DNA of 64,000 nucleotides from Thiorhodococcus drewsii AZ1 (GTDB lineage: Bacteria > Pseudomonadota > Gammaproteobacteria > Chromatiales > Chromatiaceae), in the NCBI RefSeq assembly GCF_000224065.1, contig NZ_AFWT01000019.1, positions 43,240 through 107,239 of the forward strand, written 5' to 3'. The translations under genes and the position numbers were made by a program. Below the pieces are notes generated by a model. That model saw only the letters and a list, made by a program, of their open reading frames with translations. It had not been told where the DNA came from and did no database searches. Shown here one piece after another: positions 42,231 through 50,435 of this stretch (position 1 is the stretch's first letter; each line of letters starts with the position of its first letter).

Positions 42231-42444
42231 TTTTTACGTATGTTTAGGTGTTCTTGCCAGCCAAGGCTGGGCAGTCTCCAGAACACAGCTTTGCCGTCTG
42301 ATGTGCGTCGTTACTCGTCGCGCCACGATAGGTTGGTTCGTTCGAGGAAGTCGCCTGGAGAGACCTGGTCGGACGCGCATCGGGAATCGATTGTCGGTCG
42401 GTTGCAACGCGAGGATTCCCGTTTGCGTCTGTCGGTTGAGGGTA

Positions 42445-42486
42445 CCCCTGGTTCGGATGACGCCCTCGTGTCATCCGAACCAGGGG
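42445..42486. terminator. Perfect 17-bp stem hairpin downstream of ppk1
   Basis: CCCCTGGTTCGGATGAC / GTCATCCGAACCAGGGG with an 8-base loop (GCCCTCGT). It lies 44 bases past the ppk1 stop, in an otherwise gene-free 357-base stretch (42173-42529). No T-run on either side, so it is a stabiliser or an extragenic palindrome as well as a possible terminator. Confidence 0.7.
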
Positions 42487-42529
42487 CTGGAGCTGATCAG
42501 TGTCGCGCGCACTGCGCGCGAATGCGCGC

Positions 42530-44785
42530 TCAGAGATTCTTATCCCTCAGACGCCACTGGAAGTGGCTGAGCAGGCGTGAACGCACCTTCTTCTCCTTGT
42601 GCTTGGCGGCGGCAGCGAGCCGTTTCTCTGCGACGCCGATCAGGGTCTCCTGGGCGCCCTTTTTGCTGTCGTCCTCGGGGGTGCGTTGGGTGTAGTCGCC
42701 GTTGGCGTCCATGTCCCAGGCCGAGCGCGAGTCTGCGAACTGGACGTCCAGGATGAGCCTCAGTTCTTGGCGCAGCTCGGGGTTCTCGACCGGCGCGTGC
42801 ACCTCGACCCGGCTGTCCAGGTTGCGGCGCATCATGTCCGCCGAGCCGATGTAGTACTCCTCGTCGCCGCCGTTGCGGAAATAGATGATGCGCGCATGCT
42901 CCAGGAAGCGTCCGACGATGCTGACCACGCGCGCGCGCTCGCTGATGCCGGGCAGTCCGGGGCGGAAGCGGCAGGTGTCGCGGATGATGAGGTCGACCTG
43001 TACGCCGGCGCGGCTCGCCTTGTAGAGGGCGCGGGTGATGTCGGGGTCCTCCAGCGCGTTCATCTTCATCTGGATCAGACCGTTGTCCTCGCGCTTGTGG
43101 TGCTCGATCTCACGGTTGATCTTGTCGATGATGGCGCGTTTGAGGTTGTAGGGCGCAGCCAGAATCTTGCGATAGCTCGGTGGTGGCGAGTAGCCGGTCA
43201 GATAGTTGAAGAGCTCGGTCAGGTCCTGGCCGATATCCTCGTCGCAACCGAGCATGCCGAGATCGGTGTAGAGCTTGGCGGTGCCCGAGTGATAGTTGCC
43301 GGTGCCGATGTGGTAGTAGCGACGCAGCTGGGAGTAGTCGCGGCGGACCACGAAGATCAGCTTGCTGTGGGTCTTGAGTCCCATGACGCCATAGTTGACA
43401 TGGATTCCTTCGGCTTCCAGTCGTCGCGCCCACTTGATATTGGCCGCTTCGTCGAAGCGCGCCTTGAGCTCGACCAGGACCGCGACCTGCTTGCCGTTGC
43501 GTGCGGCCTGGATCAGCGAGTCGAGGATGGCGCCGGCCGAGGTGCGGTAGAGCGTCATCTTGATCGCCAGCACCTTGGGGTCCTCGGAGGCGGTGCGCAG
43601 GAAGCGCTCGACCGAGGTGCTGAAGGGCTGATAGGGGTGCTGCAGCAGGATCGGCCCGTTCTCGCGGATGATGTGGAAGATGTTGCGTCGGTCGTTGGCG
43701 AGCAGTGGATGATCGACCGGACGATGCGTCTTGTCGTGCAGTTCGGGTCGGTCGATGGAGGCGATCTCGAACAGGTTACTCAGGGCCATCATGCCCTCGG
43801 CCTCGATCACGTCCTCCTCTTCGTTCAGACCCAACTCGGCGGCCAACATGCCGCGGTGTACCGGCTCCATGCCGGGCTGCACTTCAAGACGCACGATGGG
43901 GGCAAAGTGACGTTCGCGCAGTTCGCTCTCGATCATTTCGAGCAGGTCGTTGGCCGCCTCGACGTCGGGCTCCACGATGGCGTTGCGGGTGATGCGGAAC
44001 AGGGCGCAGGAGACGATCTCCATCCCCGGGAAGAGCATGTCGAGGTTGTTGACGATCAGGTCTTCCAGGGTGACATAGGTGTGGGTTCCGTCGACCGAGA
44101 TGAGCCGCTTGGAGACGTCCTTGTTGACCGGCACCTTGACGCGGGCCATGTAGACCTCGTTGCCGCCCGGATAGCGCAGGGTCACGAGTAGATTCAGCGT
44201 CAGGTTCGAGATGAAGGGGAAGGGATGCGCCGGATCCATTGCCAGGGGCGTCAGCATGGGGAAAATGTTGGCGCGGAAATGCTCGCGTAGCCGTTCCCGA
44301 GCATCCTCTTGCAGGTCGGCGTGGCGTGCGATGCGGATGTCGTACTCGTCCAGGGCCAGCATCAGCTCGCCGTAGATGCGCTGTTGCTCGCGGATGAAGC
44401 CGCGCACGGCCGATTGGCACTCGTTGAGCTGCTGCAGCGGGGTGCGGCCGTCCAGGCTCGGCGTATGGACGCCGGCGGCGATCTGCTGCTTGAGACCGCC
44501 GATACGCTTCATGAAAAATTCGTCGAGATTGTTGCTTACGATGGCGAGGAATTTGATCCGTTCCAGCAGTGGATTGCGCGGATCCTCGGCCTCGCGAAGC
44601 ACTCGCCGGTTGAAGGCGAGCCAGGTCAGCTCGCGGCTGAGGTAAAGAATGGGATCGTCGAGATCGATGTCGTCGGGAATGGGCGGCGTTACGATCGTTT
44701 GATTGCTGGGCGTGTCGTCTTCGACGGAGTCCTGGACTTCGCTTGGGGCCATGGGGTAGTCAGAGTCCTTGGTTTTCGTAAGCAA
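42530..44785 (-). CDS. ppk1: Polyphosphate kinase 1
   Basis: 751-residue PPK1, which reversibly makes polyphosphate from ATP. Seen: N-terminal LSRELTWLAFNRRVLREA, the FFMKRIGGLKQQ helix, the catalytic His region YYHIGTGNYHSGTAKLYTDLG (near 489), and the second phospholipase-D-like motif YIGSADMMRRNLDSRVEV. The first ~45 residues are a non-conserved acidic extension; an ATG at 44752 is an alternative. C-terminus has a Lys-rich tail. Divergent from cmoA. With pst in the same window it gives phosphate uptake plus storage. Confidence 0.96.
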   Translation of the reverse strand: MLTKTKDSDYPMAPSEVQDSVEDDTPSNQTIVTPPIPDDIDLDDPILYLSRELTWLAFNRRVLREAEDPRNPLLERIKFLAIVSNNLDEFFMKRIGGLKQQIAAGVHTPSLDGRTPLQQLNECQSAVRGFIREQQRIYGELMLALDEYDIRIARHADLQEDARERLREHFRANIFPMLTPLAMDPAHPFPFISNLTLNLLVTLRYPGGNEVYMARVKVPVNKDVSKRLISVDGTHTYVTLEDLIVNNLDMLFPGMEIVSCALFRITRNAIVEPDVEAANDLLEMIESELRERHFAPIVRLEVQPGMEPVHRGMLAAELGLNEEEDVIEAEGMMALSNLFEIASIDRPELHDKTHRPVDHPLLANDRRNIFHIIRENGPILLQHPYQPFSTSVERFLRTASEDPKVLAIKMTLYRTSAGAILDSLIQAARNGKQVAVLVELKARFDEAANIKWARRLEAEGIHVNYGVMGLKTHSKLIFVVRRDYSQLRRYYHIGTGNYHSGTAKLYTDLGMLGCDEDIGQDLTELFNYLTGYSPPPSYRKILAAPYNLKRAIIDKINREIEHHKREDNGLIQMKMNALEDPDITRALYKASRAGVQVDLIIRDTCRFRPGLPGISERARVVSIVGRFLEHARIIYFRNGGDEEYYIGSADMMRRNLDSRVEVHAPVENPELRQELRLILDVQFADSRSAWDMDANGDYTQRTPEDDSKKGAQETLIGVAEKRLAAAAKHKEKKVRSRLLSHFQWRLRDKNL

Positions 44786-44885
44786 TATATCTCTCCGATT
44801 CTAGCAATCAGTTGCGATGATTTTATGACGTTTTGGCGTGTCTTCCGCGAGGGTGTGGCTTGGCACGTTATAGAATGCACAGGAT

Positions 44886-45617
44886 ATGATCGATACAGAG
44901 CCAGATGATTTGTTCGACCGGCCCAGCGGGCCGGTCCGCCCGTTCGAATTCGACGCGGATGTCGCCCGCGTCTTTCCTGACATGGTGCGTCGCTCGGTGC
45001 CCGGTTATGCCGAACTGGTGGGGCTTTCGGGCCTCGTCGCCCGGCGTGTGGCGCGTCCGGGGACGCGATGCTACGACCTGGGCTGCTCGCTCGGCGCTGT
45101 GACCCGATCCATCCTACGCCAGGTGACGGGCGAGGTGCGGGTGGTCGCCGTCGACAATGCGCCGGCCATGATCGAGGGACTGCGTGCCCGGCTCGCTGAC
45201 GTGCCCCATTCGGGCCGGGTCGAGCCGGTATGCGCCGATGTGCGGGAGGTCGCCATTGAGAATGCCTCGCTCGTGGTGCTCAATCTCACGCTGCAGTTCA
45301 TTCCGCGCGACGCGCGCCTTGAGTTGCTGACGCGGATCCGCCAAGGGCTGGTGCCGGGCGGCGTCTTGATCCTGGCCGAGAAGATCCAGGTTTCGGACGA
45401 TCGCGGCGGTCGCTTTCTGACCCAGTTGCATGAAGACTTCAAACGCGCCAATGGCTACAGCGAGATGGCCATCAGCGGCAAGCGTGCGGCCCTGGATCGC
45501 GTCCTGGTGCCCGAGACGATCGAGGCGCACGAGGCTCGATTGAGCGCGGCGGGTTTCGTCGGTGTCGAACGTTGGTTTCAGAGTCTCAACTTCGTGGCCT
45601 GGATCGCATGGACCTGA
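44886..45617 (+). CDS. cmoA: Carboxy-S-adenosyl-L-methionine synthase CmoA
   Basis: 243 residues. Converts SAM and prephenate to carboxy-SAM. Seen: the N-terminal FEFDADVARVFPDMVRRSVPGY signature, SAM-binding YDLGCSLGAVT (63-73), and LQFIPRDAR. Overlaps cmoB by 10 bases, the usual pairing. Confidence 0.95.
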   Translation: MIDTEPDDLFDRPSGPVRPFEFDADVARVFPDMVRRSVPGYAELVGLSGLVARRVARPGTRCYDLGCSLGAVTRSILRQVTGEVRVVAVDNAPAMIEGLRARLADVPHSGRVEPVCADVREVAIENASLVVLNLTLQFIPRDARLELLTRIRQGLVPGGVLILAEKIQVSDDRGGRFLTQLHEDFKRANGYSEMAISGKRAALDRVLVPETIEAHEARLSAAGFVGVERWFQSLNFVAWIAWT

Positions 45618-46588
45618 CACCGTTCAAACCCTTTTTCGATCAGTTGGACCGGACCGCTTTGGCTGCATGGCGGTCCGCGCTCGAAGCGGCGGTGCTGGCA
45701 CGGCTCGGCCCCGGTGCGCATGGCGATCTGCCCCAGTGGGAGGCCGCGCTGACCGAGCTGCCGGATCTCCCCGAGTCCACCGCTGTGCTGGACGCGTCCT
45801 GTGTGGGTCTGCGAGGCGCCGATCCGCTGTCTGAGGCGATGGAGGCCCAGCTGCGCGAAACGCTGATGCGCCTGCACCCCTGGCGTAAGGGACCCTTTTG
45901 TCTGCGGGGGCTGCATCTGGATACCGAATGGCGTTCGGACTGGAAATGGGATCGTCTTGCCGAATCGCTAACCCCTTTGAAAGACCGCCTGGTCCTGGAC
46001 GTCGGCTGCGGCAATGGCTACCACGCCTGGCGCATGCTCGGCGAGGGAGCGCGTCTGGTGATGGGGATCGATCCGACGCTGCTCTATGTGGTCCAGTTCC
46101 AGGCGATCAATCGCTATCTCGGCCGCGACTGTCTGTCCGTATTGCCGCTCGGGATCGAGGACCTGCCTAAGGGCATCACGGGGTTCGATACGGTCTTTTC
46201 GATGGGGGTCTTCTATCACCGTCGCTCGCCGATGGATCATTTGCTCGAACTGGGTCGACTGTTGCGCCCCGGCGGCGAGCTGGTCCTGGAGACGCTGGTT
46301 CTGGAAGGGGACGGCGAGCGTGTGCTGGTGCCGCCTGGGCGCTATGCGAGCATGCGCAATGTCTGGTTCATTCCTACACTTGAAGCATTGGAGGTTTGGC
46401 TCGCTCGCTGTGGGTTCGTTGGGGTGAGAGTGGCGGATGTCACTCGGACCAGCCGGGAAGAGCAGCGCTCGACCGACTGGATGCGGTTCCAGTCGCTCCC
46501 GGACCATCTTGACTCCGAGGACCCAGACCGAACCATCGAGGGGCTTCCGGCCCCGACCCGTGCCATCCTGATCGCACGACGAGGTTGA
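45608..46588 (+). CDS. cmoB: tRNA U34 carboxymethyltransferase CmoB
   Basis: 326 residues from the ATG at 45608, inside the end of cmoA. Transfers the carboxymethyl group from carboxy-SAM to 5-hydroxyuridine at position 34 of tRNAs to give cmo5U. Seen: N-terminal helical domain, KGPF, EWRSDWKWDR, SAM motif VLDVGCGNGYHAWRM, and GVFYHRRSPMDHL. Full length for the family. Confidence 0.96.
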   Translation: MDLTPFKPFFDQLDRTALAAWRSALEAAVLARLGPGAHGDLPQWEAALTELPDLPESTAVLDASCVGLRGADPLSEAMEAQLRETLMRLHPWRKGPFCLRGLHLDTEWRSDWKWDRLAESLTPLKDRLVLDVGCGNGYHAWRMLGEGARLVMGIDPTLLYVVQFQAINRYLGRDCLSVLPLGIEDLPKGITGFDTVFSMGVFYHRRSPMDHLLELGRLLRPGGELVLETLVLEGDGERVLVPPGRYASMRNVWFIPTLEALEVWLARCGFVGVRVADVTRTSREEQRSTDWMRFQSLPDHLDSEDPDRTIEGLPAPTRAILIARRG

Positions 46589-46592
46589 TGTC

Positions 46593-47207
46593 ATGACGGG
46601 ATTCGTCGATAGACTCAAGCTGAAGGAGCAGGCCGAGGAGGATATCTATTTCGCGCGCCGCGACCGCGAGCTGCTGGGTGCGCTCCATCGTCACCAAGAG
46701 GTCGAAGGGGTGATCGAGGTGGTCTCCGGCGGTCAGACAGGGGTCGATCGCGCCGCCCTGGATGCCGCGCTGGAGCTGGGTTTGACCGTTCGAGGCTGGT
46801 GCCCGAGTGGGCGAAGGGCCGAGGACGGTCCGATCGCGGATACCTATCCGCTGACGGAGACGCCAAGCCGCGATTACGCCGAGCGCACCGAATGGAACGT
46901 CCGCGACTCGGATGCGACTCTGATTCTCTATCGTGGAGCGCTGACGGGTGGGACGCGATTGACCACCGATCTCGCCCGCCGACTCGGCCGACCGCTCTGC
47001 GCCTTCGATCTGGCCCTTCGTTCGGATTCGGAAGAGATCCTCTCCTGGCTGTTGACCAACAGGATTCGCGCACTCAACTGTGCCGGTCCGCGCGAGTCGG
47101 GTGCGCCTGGTATCCAGGGCGAGGCGTTCGTCCTGCTGCGCGGGCTTTTTGCTAGATGGGGCGAGCGACGCGCCGAGATGTCCCATTCCCACGCTGCTCG
47201 CCCTTGA
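46593..47207 (+). CDS. Putative molybdenum-carrier-like protein
   Basis: 204 residues, four bases after cmoB. Residues ~42-190 match the MoCo-carrier-like fold (Rossmann/DprA-type): VVSGGQTGVDRAALDAAL, GWCPSGRRAEDGPI, RTEWNVRDSDATLILYRG, GGTRLTTDLARRLGRP. The N-terminal 40 residues form a charged helix. These proteins bind molybdenum cofactor in plants' symbionts and algae, but many may be nucleotide-binding instead; function unproven. Tight spacing puts it in the cmoAB operon, perhaps by read-through only. Confidence 0.75.
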   Translation: MTGFVDRLKLKEQAEEDIYFARRDRELLGALHRHQEVEGVIEVVSGGQTGVDRAALDAALELGLTVRGWCPSGRRAEDGPIADTYPLTETPSRDYAERTEWNVRDSDATLILYRGALTGGTRLTTDLARRLGRPLCAFDLALRSDSEEILSWLLTNRIRALNCAGPRESGAPGIQGEAFVLLRGLFARWGERRAEMSHSHAARP

Positions 47208-47221
47208 GGGCGGAGGGCGCT

Positions 47222-47677
47222 TCAGAATTTGAGGCCGATCGCCAGCCCGGCGAAGAAGGATGCCGCGCTGGAGAGGTTTTCGGCGGCGAAGTCCAGGAAG
47301 GCGGATCCAGTGATCCTCAGGCCGTGCGCGAAGTTGTCGTAGTGGGGTTCGAGTCCCGACCAGTTGATGTCGATAAACCCGTAGAACTGGAGTGCGAAGA
47401 GGGAGATCGCCAGGAATCCCAGTGCCAGCAGGGCGATCTTGAAGGCCACCTTGAGGGCGAATCCCATCGCCAGGCCGATCATGAACGAGAACCCCAGCCT
47501 CAGGAAGAACGCCTCCGAGAAGAGTTCGCTGGCGACGCCGGTCAGCGGGTCGCCCGTTCCAGGCGATCCCTGTGGTGTATCGAGTGGGGCGGCCGCCAAG
47601 CGTGTCGAGAGCAATGGGGTTGCGGCGATCAGCGATTTGAGGCCGACGGAAGGCGCCGGGTCTCTTGGATACAACAT
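47222..47677 (-). CDS. FUN14-family membrane protein
   Basis: 151 residues. After a ~50-residue N-terminal region come two to three hydrophobic helices with the FUN14 pattern FSFMIGLAMGFALKVAFKIALLALGFLAISL..YGFIDINW and a terminal FFAGLAIGLKF. In eukaryotes FUNDC1 is a mitochondrial membrane protein; bacterial members have no known role. Converges with the molybdenum-carrier-like gene 14 bases away. Confidence 0.75.
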   Translation of the reverse strand: MLYPRDPAPSVGLKSLIAATPLLSTRLAAAPLDTPQGSPGTGDPLTGVASELFSEAFFLRLGFSFMIGLAMGFALKVAFKIALLALGFLAISLFALQFYGFIDINWSGLEPHYDNFAHGLRITGSAFLDFAAENLSSAASFFAGLAIGLKF

Positions 47678-47918
47678 GGGGGCAGGCTCAATTGATCTTT
47701 TCGATGAAAGAGGGTGCCAGGTTTCATTGGGATTGTCATTGGGCTCGCTTCGTCATCGCGCCTGGCAAGGCGCTGCTTCGGTGCTAGACTCGGATGGCAC
47801 TGCTTGTCCAGTGCGTCGTCGCTGTGCGTCGTCGTCTCGGCGGGCTTAGGTCGGAAGAGTCGGTCGTAGCACTCGTCCCCCGCGCATGCGGGTCATCAAA
47901 ACGGGGAATTTGGACGCC

Positions 47919-48233
47919 ATGAAATGTGCAATGCTCATCACCGGAAGTGGGCCGGTCGTGATCTTGACGTCGTATGACTCGCTCGAACATCAGGATCTGC
48001 TTGAGCGGCTGGCCAACAAAGGCATCCCCAAATTCATGGCCTATGAGATTCCGCTCGCCCTCGCCGAGGAGCGTTATGGCGGCCATTTCAACAAGGTCTT
48101 GAACGGATTCACCGAATCGAACGACCTCCGTGTCCTGGACCACAACGGCCACCGCGCCTTCAACCTCTTCAGGTTTGATGAGCTCGCAGCGCCGCTCATG
48201 CACGAAGGACTGCCCGAGAGCTACCACCACTGA
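47919..48233 (+). CDS. Conserved small cytosolic protein, unknown function
   Basis: 104 residues from the ATG at 47919 (MKCAMLITGSGPVVILTSYDSLEHQDLLERL). No family recognised. It looks like a compact alpha/beta domain: a hydrophobic first strand, a helix, then RYGGHFNKVLNG and LDHNGHRAFNLFRFDEL. No signal peptide or membrane segment. An in-frame ATG at 47886 is possible but lacks a ribosome-binding site. Followed by a strong hairpin. Confidence 0.65.
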   Translation: MKCAMLITGSGPVVILTSYDSLEHQDLLERLANKGIPKFMAYEIPLALAEERYGGHFNKVLNGFTESNDLRVLDHNGHRAFNLFRFDELAAPLMHEGLPESYHH

Positions 48234-48246
48234 TTCCTCCCCGAAC

Positions 48247-48272
48247 CGGATAGCGCGGGGACGCGCTATCCG
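48247..48272 (+). terminator. Terminator hairpin
   Basis: 11-bp perfect stem CGGATAGCGCG / CGCGCTATCCG with loop GGGA, 13 bases after the preceding gene. No T-tract. Confidence 0.7.
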
Positions 48273-48732
48273 AGCTGCGCTCTCCGCGTTGAGTGCCGCG
48301 ATCCCTCGCTGCCGGCTGTAGGCTGCGGCTATCCCGCCCATTTGGCTTGGCGATTTCATCTGCGTTGTTCGCGATCAGCGCCGGGTTGCGCGGATCTTTT
48401 TCGGGACGCCGCTCTCGACCCTGTCCCTTCTTATGACGCCGCTGCTTGTTCAGCGCCGTCATTAGGTGGCATCGGTTTTGCTAAACGTGGCTGTGCGCAT
48501 GTGGCTCAGTCTGCCGATTCGTTGTCCACAAGCGCCTGATATTTACCCTGCCGACTTAAGACCCTATTGCTATTCGGGTCTTATTGATGGACAGGGGTGA
48601 ATGGCCACGTCGGCGACGGTTTGTCCCTTTGTAGTGAAAGCAACAAACGGCGTGGTTTTACGACACGCGATCGACCGTGAGGGCTCGGCGGTTGACGTGA
48701 TGTGCATACCCATACCTGGAGAATCTTCCGCG
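48273..48732. other. Gene-free leader region
   Basis: About 460 bases. It contains an 8-bp inverted repeat TAAGACCC / GGGTCTTA (48557-48583, 11-base loop) that could be an operator or leader hairpin for the gene at 48733. Open frame upstream of 48733 (from 48601) is rich in codons rare in this genome (ATA, TTA, GTA, ACA), so it is judged non-coding. Confidence 0.5.
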
Positions 48733-49296
48733 ATGCTGCTCGATACCTATCAACAACAAGAACGCTTTTGGCTGACAACCCTGTTCGGAGGCACGACCAA
48801 GTCCGACCTGCAGGCGTTTCGTGGTGAGTTCACCATTCTCGAAGGCGAGCTGAAGGCCGTCGCCGGTAAGCGCACGCCTCCGCGCGCACTGCTCAAGCAG
48901 GCGATTCTGCTTGCGACCGCCGACAAGCTCCTGATGGTCGCCGGCAGCTTCGAGAGTGTCGACGAACTGTCCGAGTTCATCTCGCTCTTCAAGAGCGACC
49001 TGGATCCCTCGTGCGTTCCGGTCTTTTTCATCGAGAACCTGGCCGAGAGCTGTCAAATCGAGGTTGAAGGCAACCGCTACGTGTTGATCCAGTATCGCGA
49101 GGGTGTGGTCTGGAACGAGGTGTCCGAGTTCTATTACATCGACAAGCACGACCTGAAGGGTCTGTCGAGTGAGGATAAGGTGCTGAAGCTCTATGAGGCG
49201 GGTAAGGACTACAAGCCGAGCTTCCCGGTCAAGACGCTTGAAGAGGTGCTGGCCACCAAGACCGATGCCAAGCGTGAGGTTTGGGGGGCCGTCTGA
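48733..49296 (+). CDS. Conserved protein of unknown function
   Basis: 187 residues from the ATG at 48733 (MLLDTYQQQERFWLTTLF), with GGAG eleven bases upstream. Coding bias is strong from this point on. No family recognised. Features: a helix-rich N-terminal half with Thr/Lys-rich loop (GGTTKSDLQAFRGEF), FESVDELSEFISLFKSD, a Cys pair (DPSCVPVF...ESCQIEV) and FYYIDKHDLKGLSSEDKVLKLYE. Soluble, no signal peptide. It converges with the sulfur globule protein gene across two hairpins, so a shared role is not implied by operon. Confidence 0.7.
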   Translation: MLLDTYQQQERFWLTTLFGGTTKSDLQAFRGEFTILEGELKAVAGKRTPPRALLKQAILLATADKLLMVAGSFESVDELSEFISLFKSDLDPSCVPVFFIENLAESCQIEVEGNRYVLIQYREGVVWNEVSEFYYIDKHDLKGLSSEDKVLKLYEAGKDYKPSFPVKTLEEVLATKTDAKREVWGAV

Positions 49297-49373
49297 GTTC
49301 GCCATGGCGGCGTAGAGAGGATGTCGCTCGCGGGAAGACGGGCGCAGGGATGGTCGAGGGTGCTTCTCCGACG

Positions 49374-49429
49374 CCGCAGACGCCCGGTTGGTGGGCGTCT
49401 GCGGTGCCTTCAGCCCGTTGAAGGCTGAA
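49374..49429. terminator. Two hairpins between convergent genes
   Basis: CCGCAGACGCCC / GGGCGTCTGCGG (12-bp stem, 49374-49404) and TTCAGCC / GGCTGAA (49409-49429, 7-base loop). The second is ten bases after the stop of the globule protein gene. Together they form a bidirectional terminator region. Confidence 0.7.
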
Positions 49430-49438
49430 TCGGCGCGA

Positions 49439-49846
49439 TTATTGAGCCGGTGCTGCCTGCTGGGGAGCCGGCATCTGCTGAGGCGCGGCTCCATAAGGAG
49501 CGCCGTACCCATAGGGTGCGCCATAGCCATAAGGAGCGCCGTACCCGTAGGGGGCGCCATAACCATAAGGTGCGCCATAGCCATAGGGTGCGCCGTAGCC
49601 ATTGCCATAGCCGTAGCCATTGCCGCGTCCGTAACCGCGGCCATATCCACGGCCGTTGCCGCTGGCATTCATGCCCATGTTGAAGTTGCCGGTGCCATCT
49701 CCAAACATGTCTCCCATGTTGTCCCACATGCCGTTACCGTTTCCATTGCCATAGCCGGGGCCGCCCCACCAGGCGCTCGCTGTGAAGGAGACGCCAGCCA
49801 AGCCGACGAGTGCCGCAAGGCCTGCATACTTAATCGATTGCTTCAT
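49439..49846 (-). CDS. Sulfur globule protein (Sgp-type, Gly/Tyr-rich, exported)
   Basis: 135 residues from the ATG at 49846. Signal peptide 1-25 (ending TASA), then [14 protein letters not shown], a [16 protein letters not shown] segment and [20 protein letters not shown]. Six copies of GAPYGY follow, then a Gln/Pro/Ala tail. This composition and the WWGG..., FNM... and [10 protein letters not shown] segments match the envelope proteins of the periplasmic sulfur globules of purple sulfur bacteria (SgpA/B/C of Allochromatium). The six hexapeptide repeats and the Pro/Gln tail differ from the SgpA/B I recall, so which paralogue this is stays open. Confidence 0.85.
   Translation of the reverse strand: MKQSIKYAGLAALVGLAGVSFTASAWWGGPGYGNGNGNGMWDNMGDMFGDGTGNFNMGMNASGNGRGYGRGYGRGNGYGYGNGYGAPYGYGAPYGYGAPYGYGAPYGYGAPYGYGAPYGAAPQQMPAPQQAAPAQ
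49492..49599 (-). repeat. 18-base coding tandem repeats in the globule gene
   Basis: About six tandem 18-base units each coding GAPYGY. Units differ at third positions (for example GCCGTACCC versus GCCATAGCC in plus-strand reading), so they are protein-level repeats under selection with some DNA-level similarity that would allow slippage. Confidence 0.8.
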
Positions 49847-50435
49847 GCTGATTACCTGTGTGTCGGGAACATTGCGGAGACGCTTTTCATGTAACGTCTT
49901 CCATGGGGCAGGATTGCCCCGGTGGCCACGGCGAACGAGGCGCCGAGGGTCGAGCGGTTCGAGAATACATGCTTGTTCTCGAACCTCAAGCAATTTCGAA
50001 CTGGCCGAGGTACGAGCCAGAATGGATCTCCCGCTGAATGATGCGGGGATGGTGATCGTGGGGGCTGCATCCTGAACCCGGAGCGCGTGCATCGCTAAGC
50101 GGCACGGTCTTCGACGGGGCGTGAGGCAGAGCCTGGTTGGTCGGAAGAGCGGTTTTCAGGGACATCTCGCTCAGGGTGCGAGCGGATGTCGTTATTGAGA
50201 ATTATCAGTCGAGTATAGGCGTTGGTATTCGGAATACGCAATCGATATTTGCTAATTTTCTAACATACCTTGTGTTTAACCCCTTCGGAGCATGGGCTCC
50301 GAGCCGCGTTTCGTGTGCGTTTTCCGTTCCAGCAGGGGAGGGTGAGCTGGAACGCCCGAGCGAGCGTTCCAGGCGAACCAACTCTCGCACGCGGAGTGCG
50401 CGTCGATGCCTCTGTCGCCGACTGAGCGGTTCGAG
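49847..50435. other. Intergenic region upstream of globule gene
   Basis: 589 bases without a convincing gene. Near 50436 are hairpins that may end the AmpG-like transcript. The middle (50160-50280) is AT-rich; on the minus strand TATACT (50212-50217) lies 18 bases after TTGCGT (50236-50241), a weak promoter candidate for the globule gene with a long leader of about 360 bases. Confidence 0.45.
50285..50372 (-). terminator. Hairpin cluster with mutually exclusive stems
   Basis: Three related arms: CGTTCCAGC (50325-50333), GCTGGAACG (50346-50354) and CGTTCCAG (50365-50372). The middle arm can pair with either neighbour (9 or 8 bp). A further stem TCGGAGC / GCTCCGA (50285-50302) follows in the minus direction. 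Placed just after the AmpG-like gene. Confidence 0.55.

Noticed and set aside
44862..44883. Possible sigma-54 promoter (TGGCACG...TGC) before cmoA
   Set aside because: The GG and GC elements are not spaced by the required 10 bases (13 here), and a housekeeping gene such as cmoA needs no sigma-54 control.
48601..48732. In-frame N-terminal extension of the gene at 48733
   Set aside because: Codons there are unlike the rest of the gene (several ATA, TTA, ACA) and the GGAG before 48733 gives a better start.
49492..49599. Evenly spaced repeats as a CRISPR array
   Set aside because: The 18-base units are contiguous, have no spacers and encode in-frame GAPYGY repeats of an exported protein.
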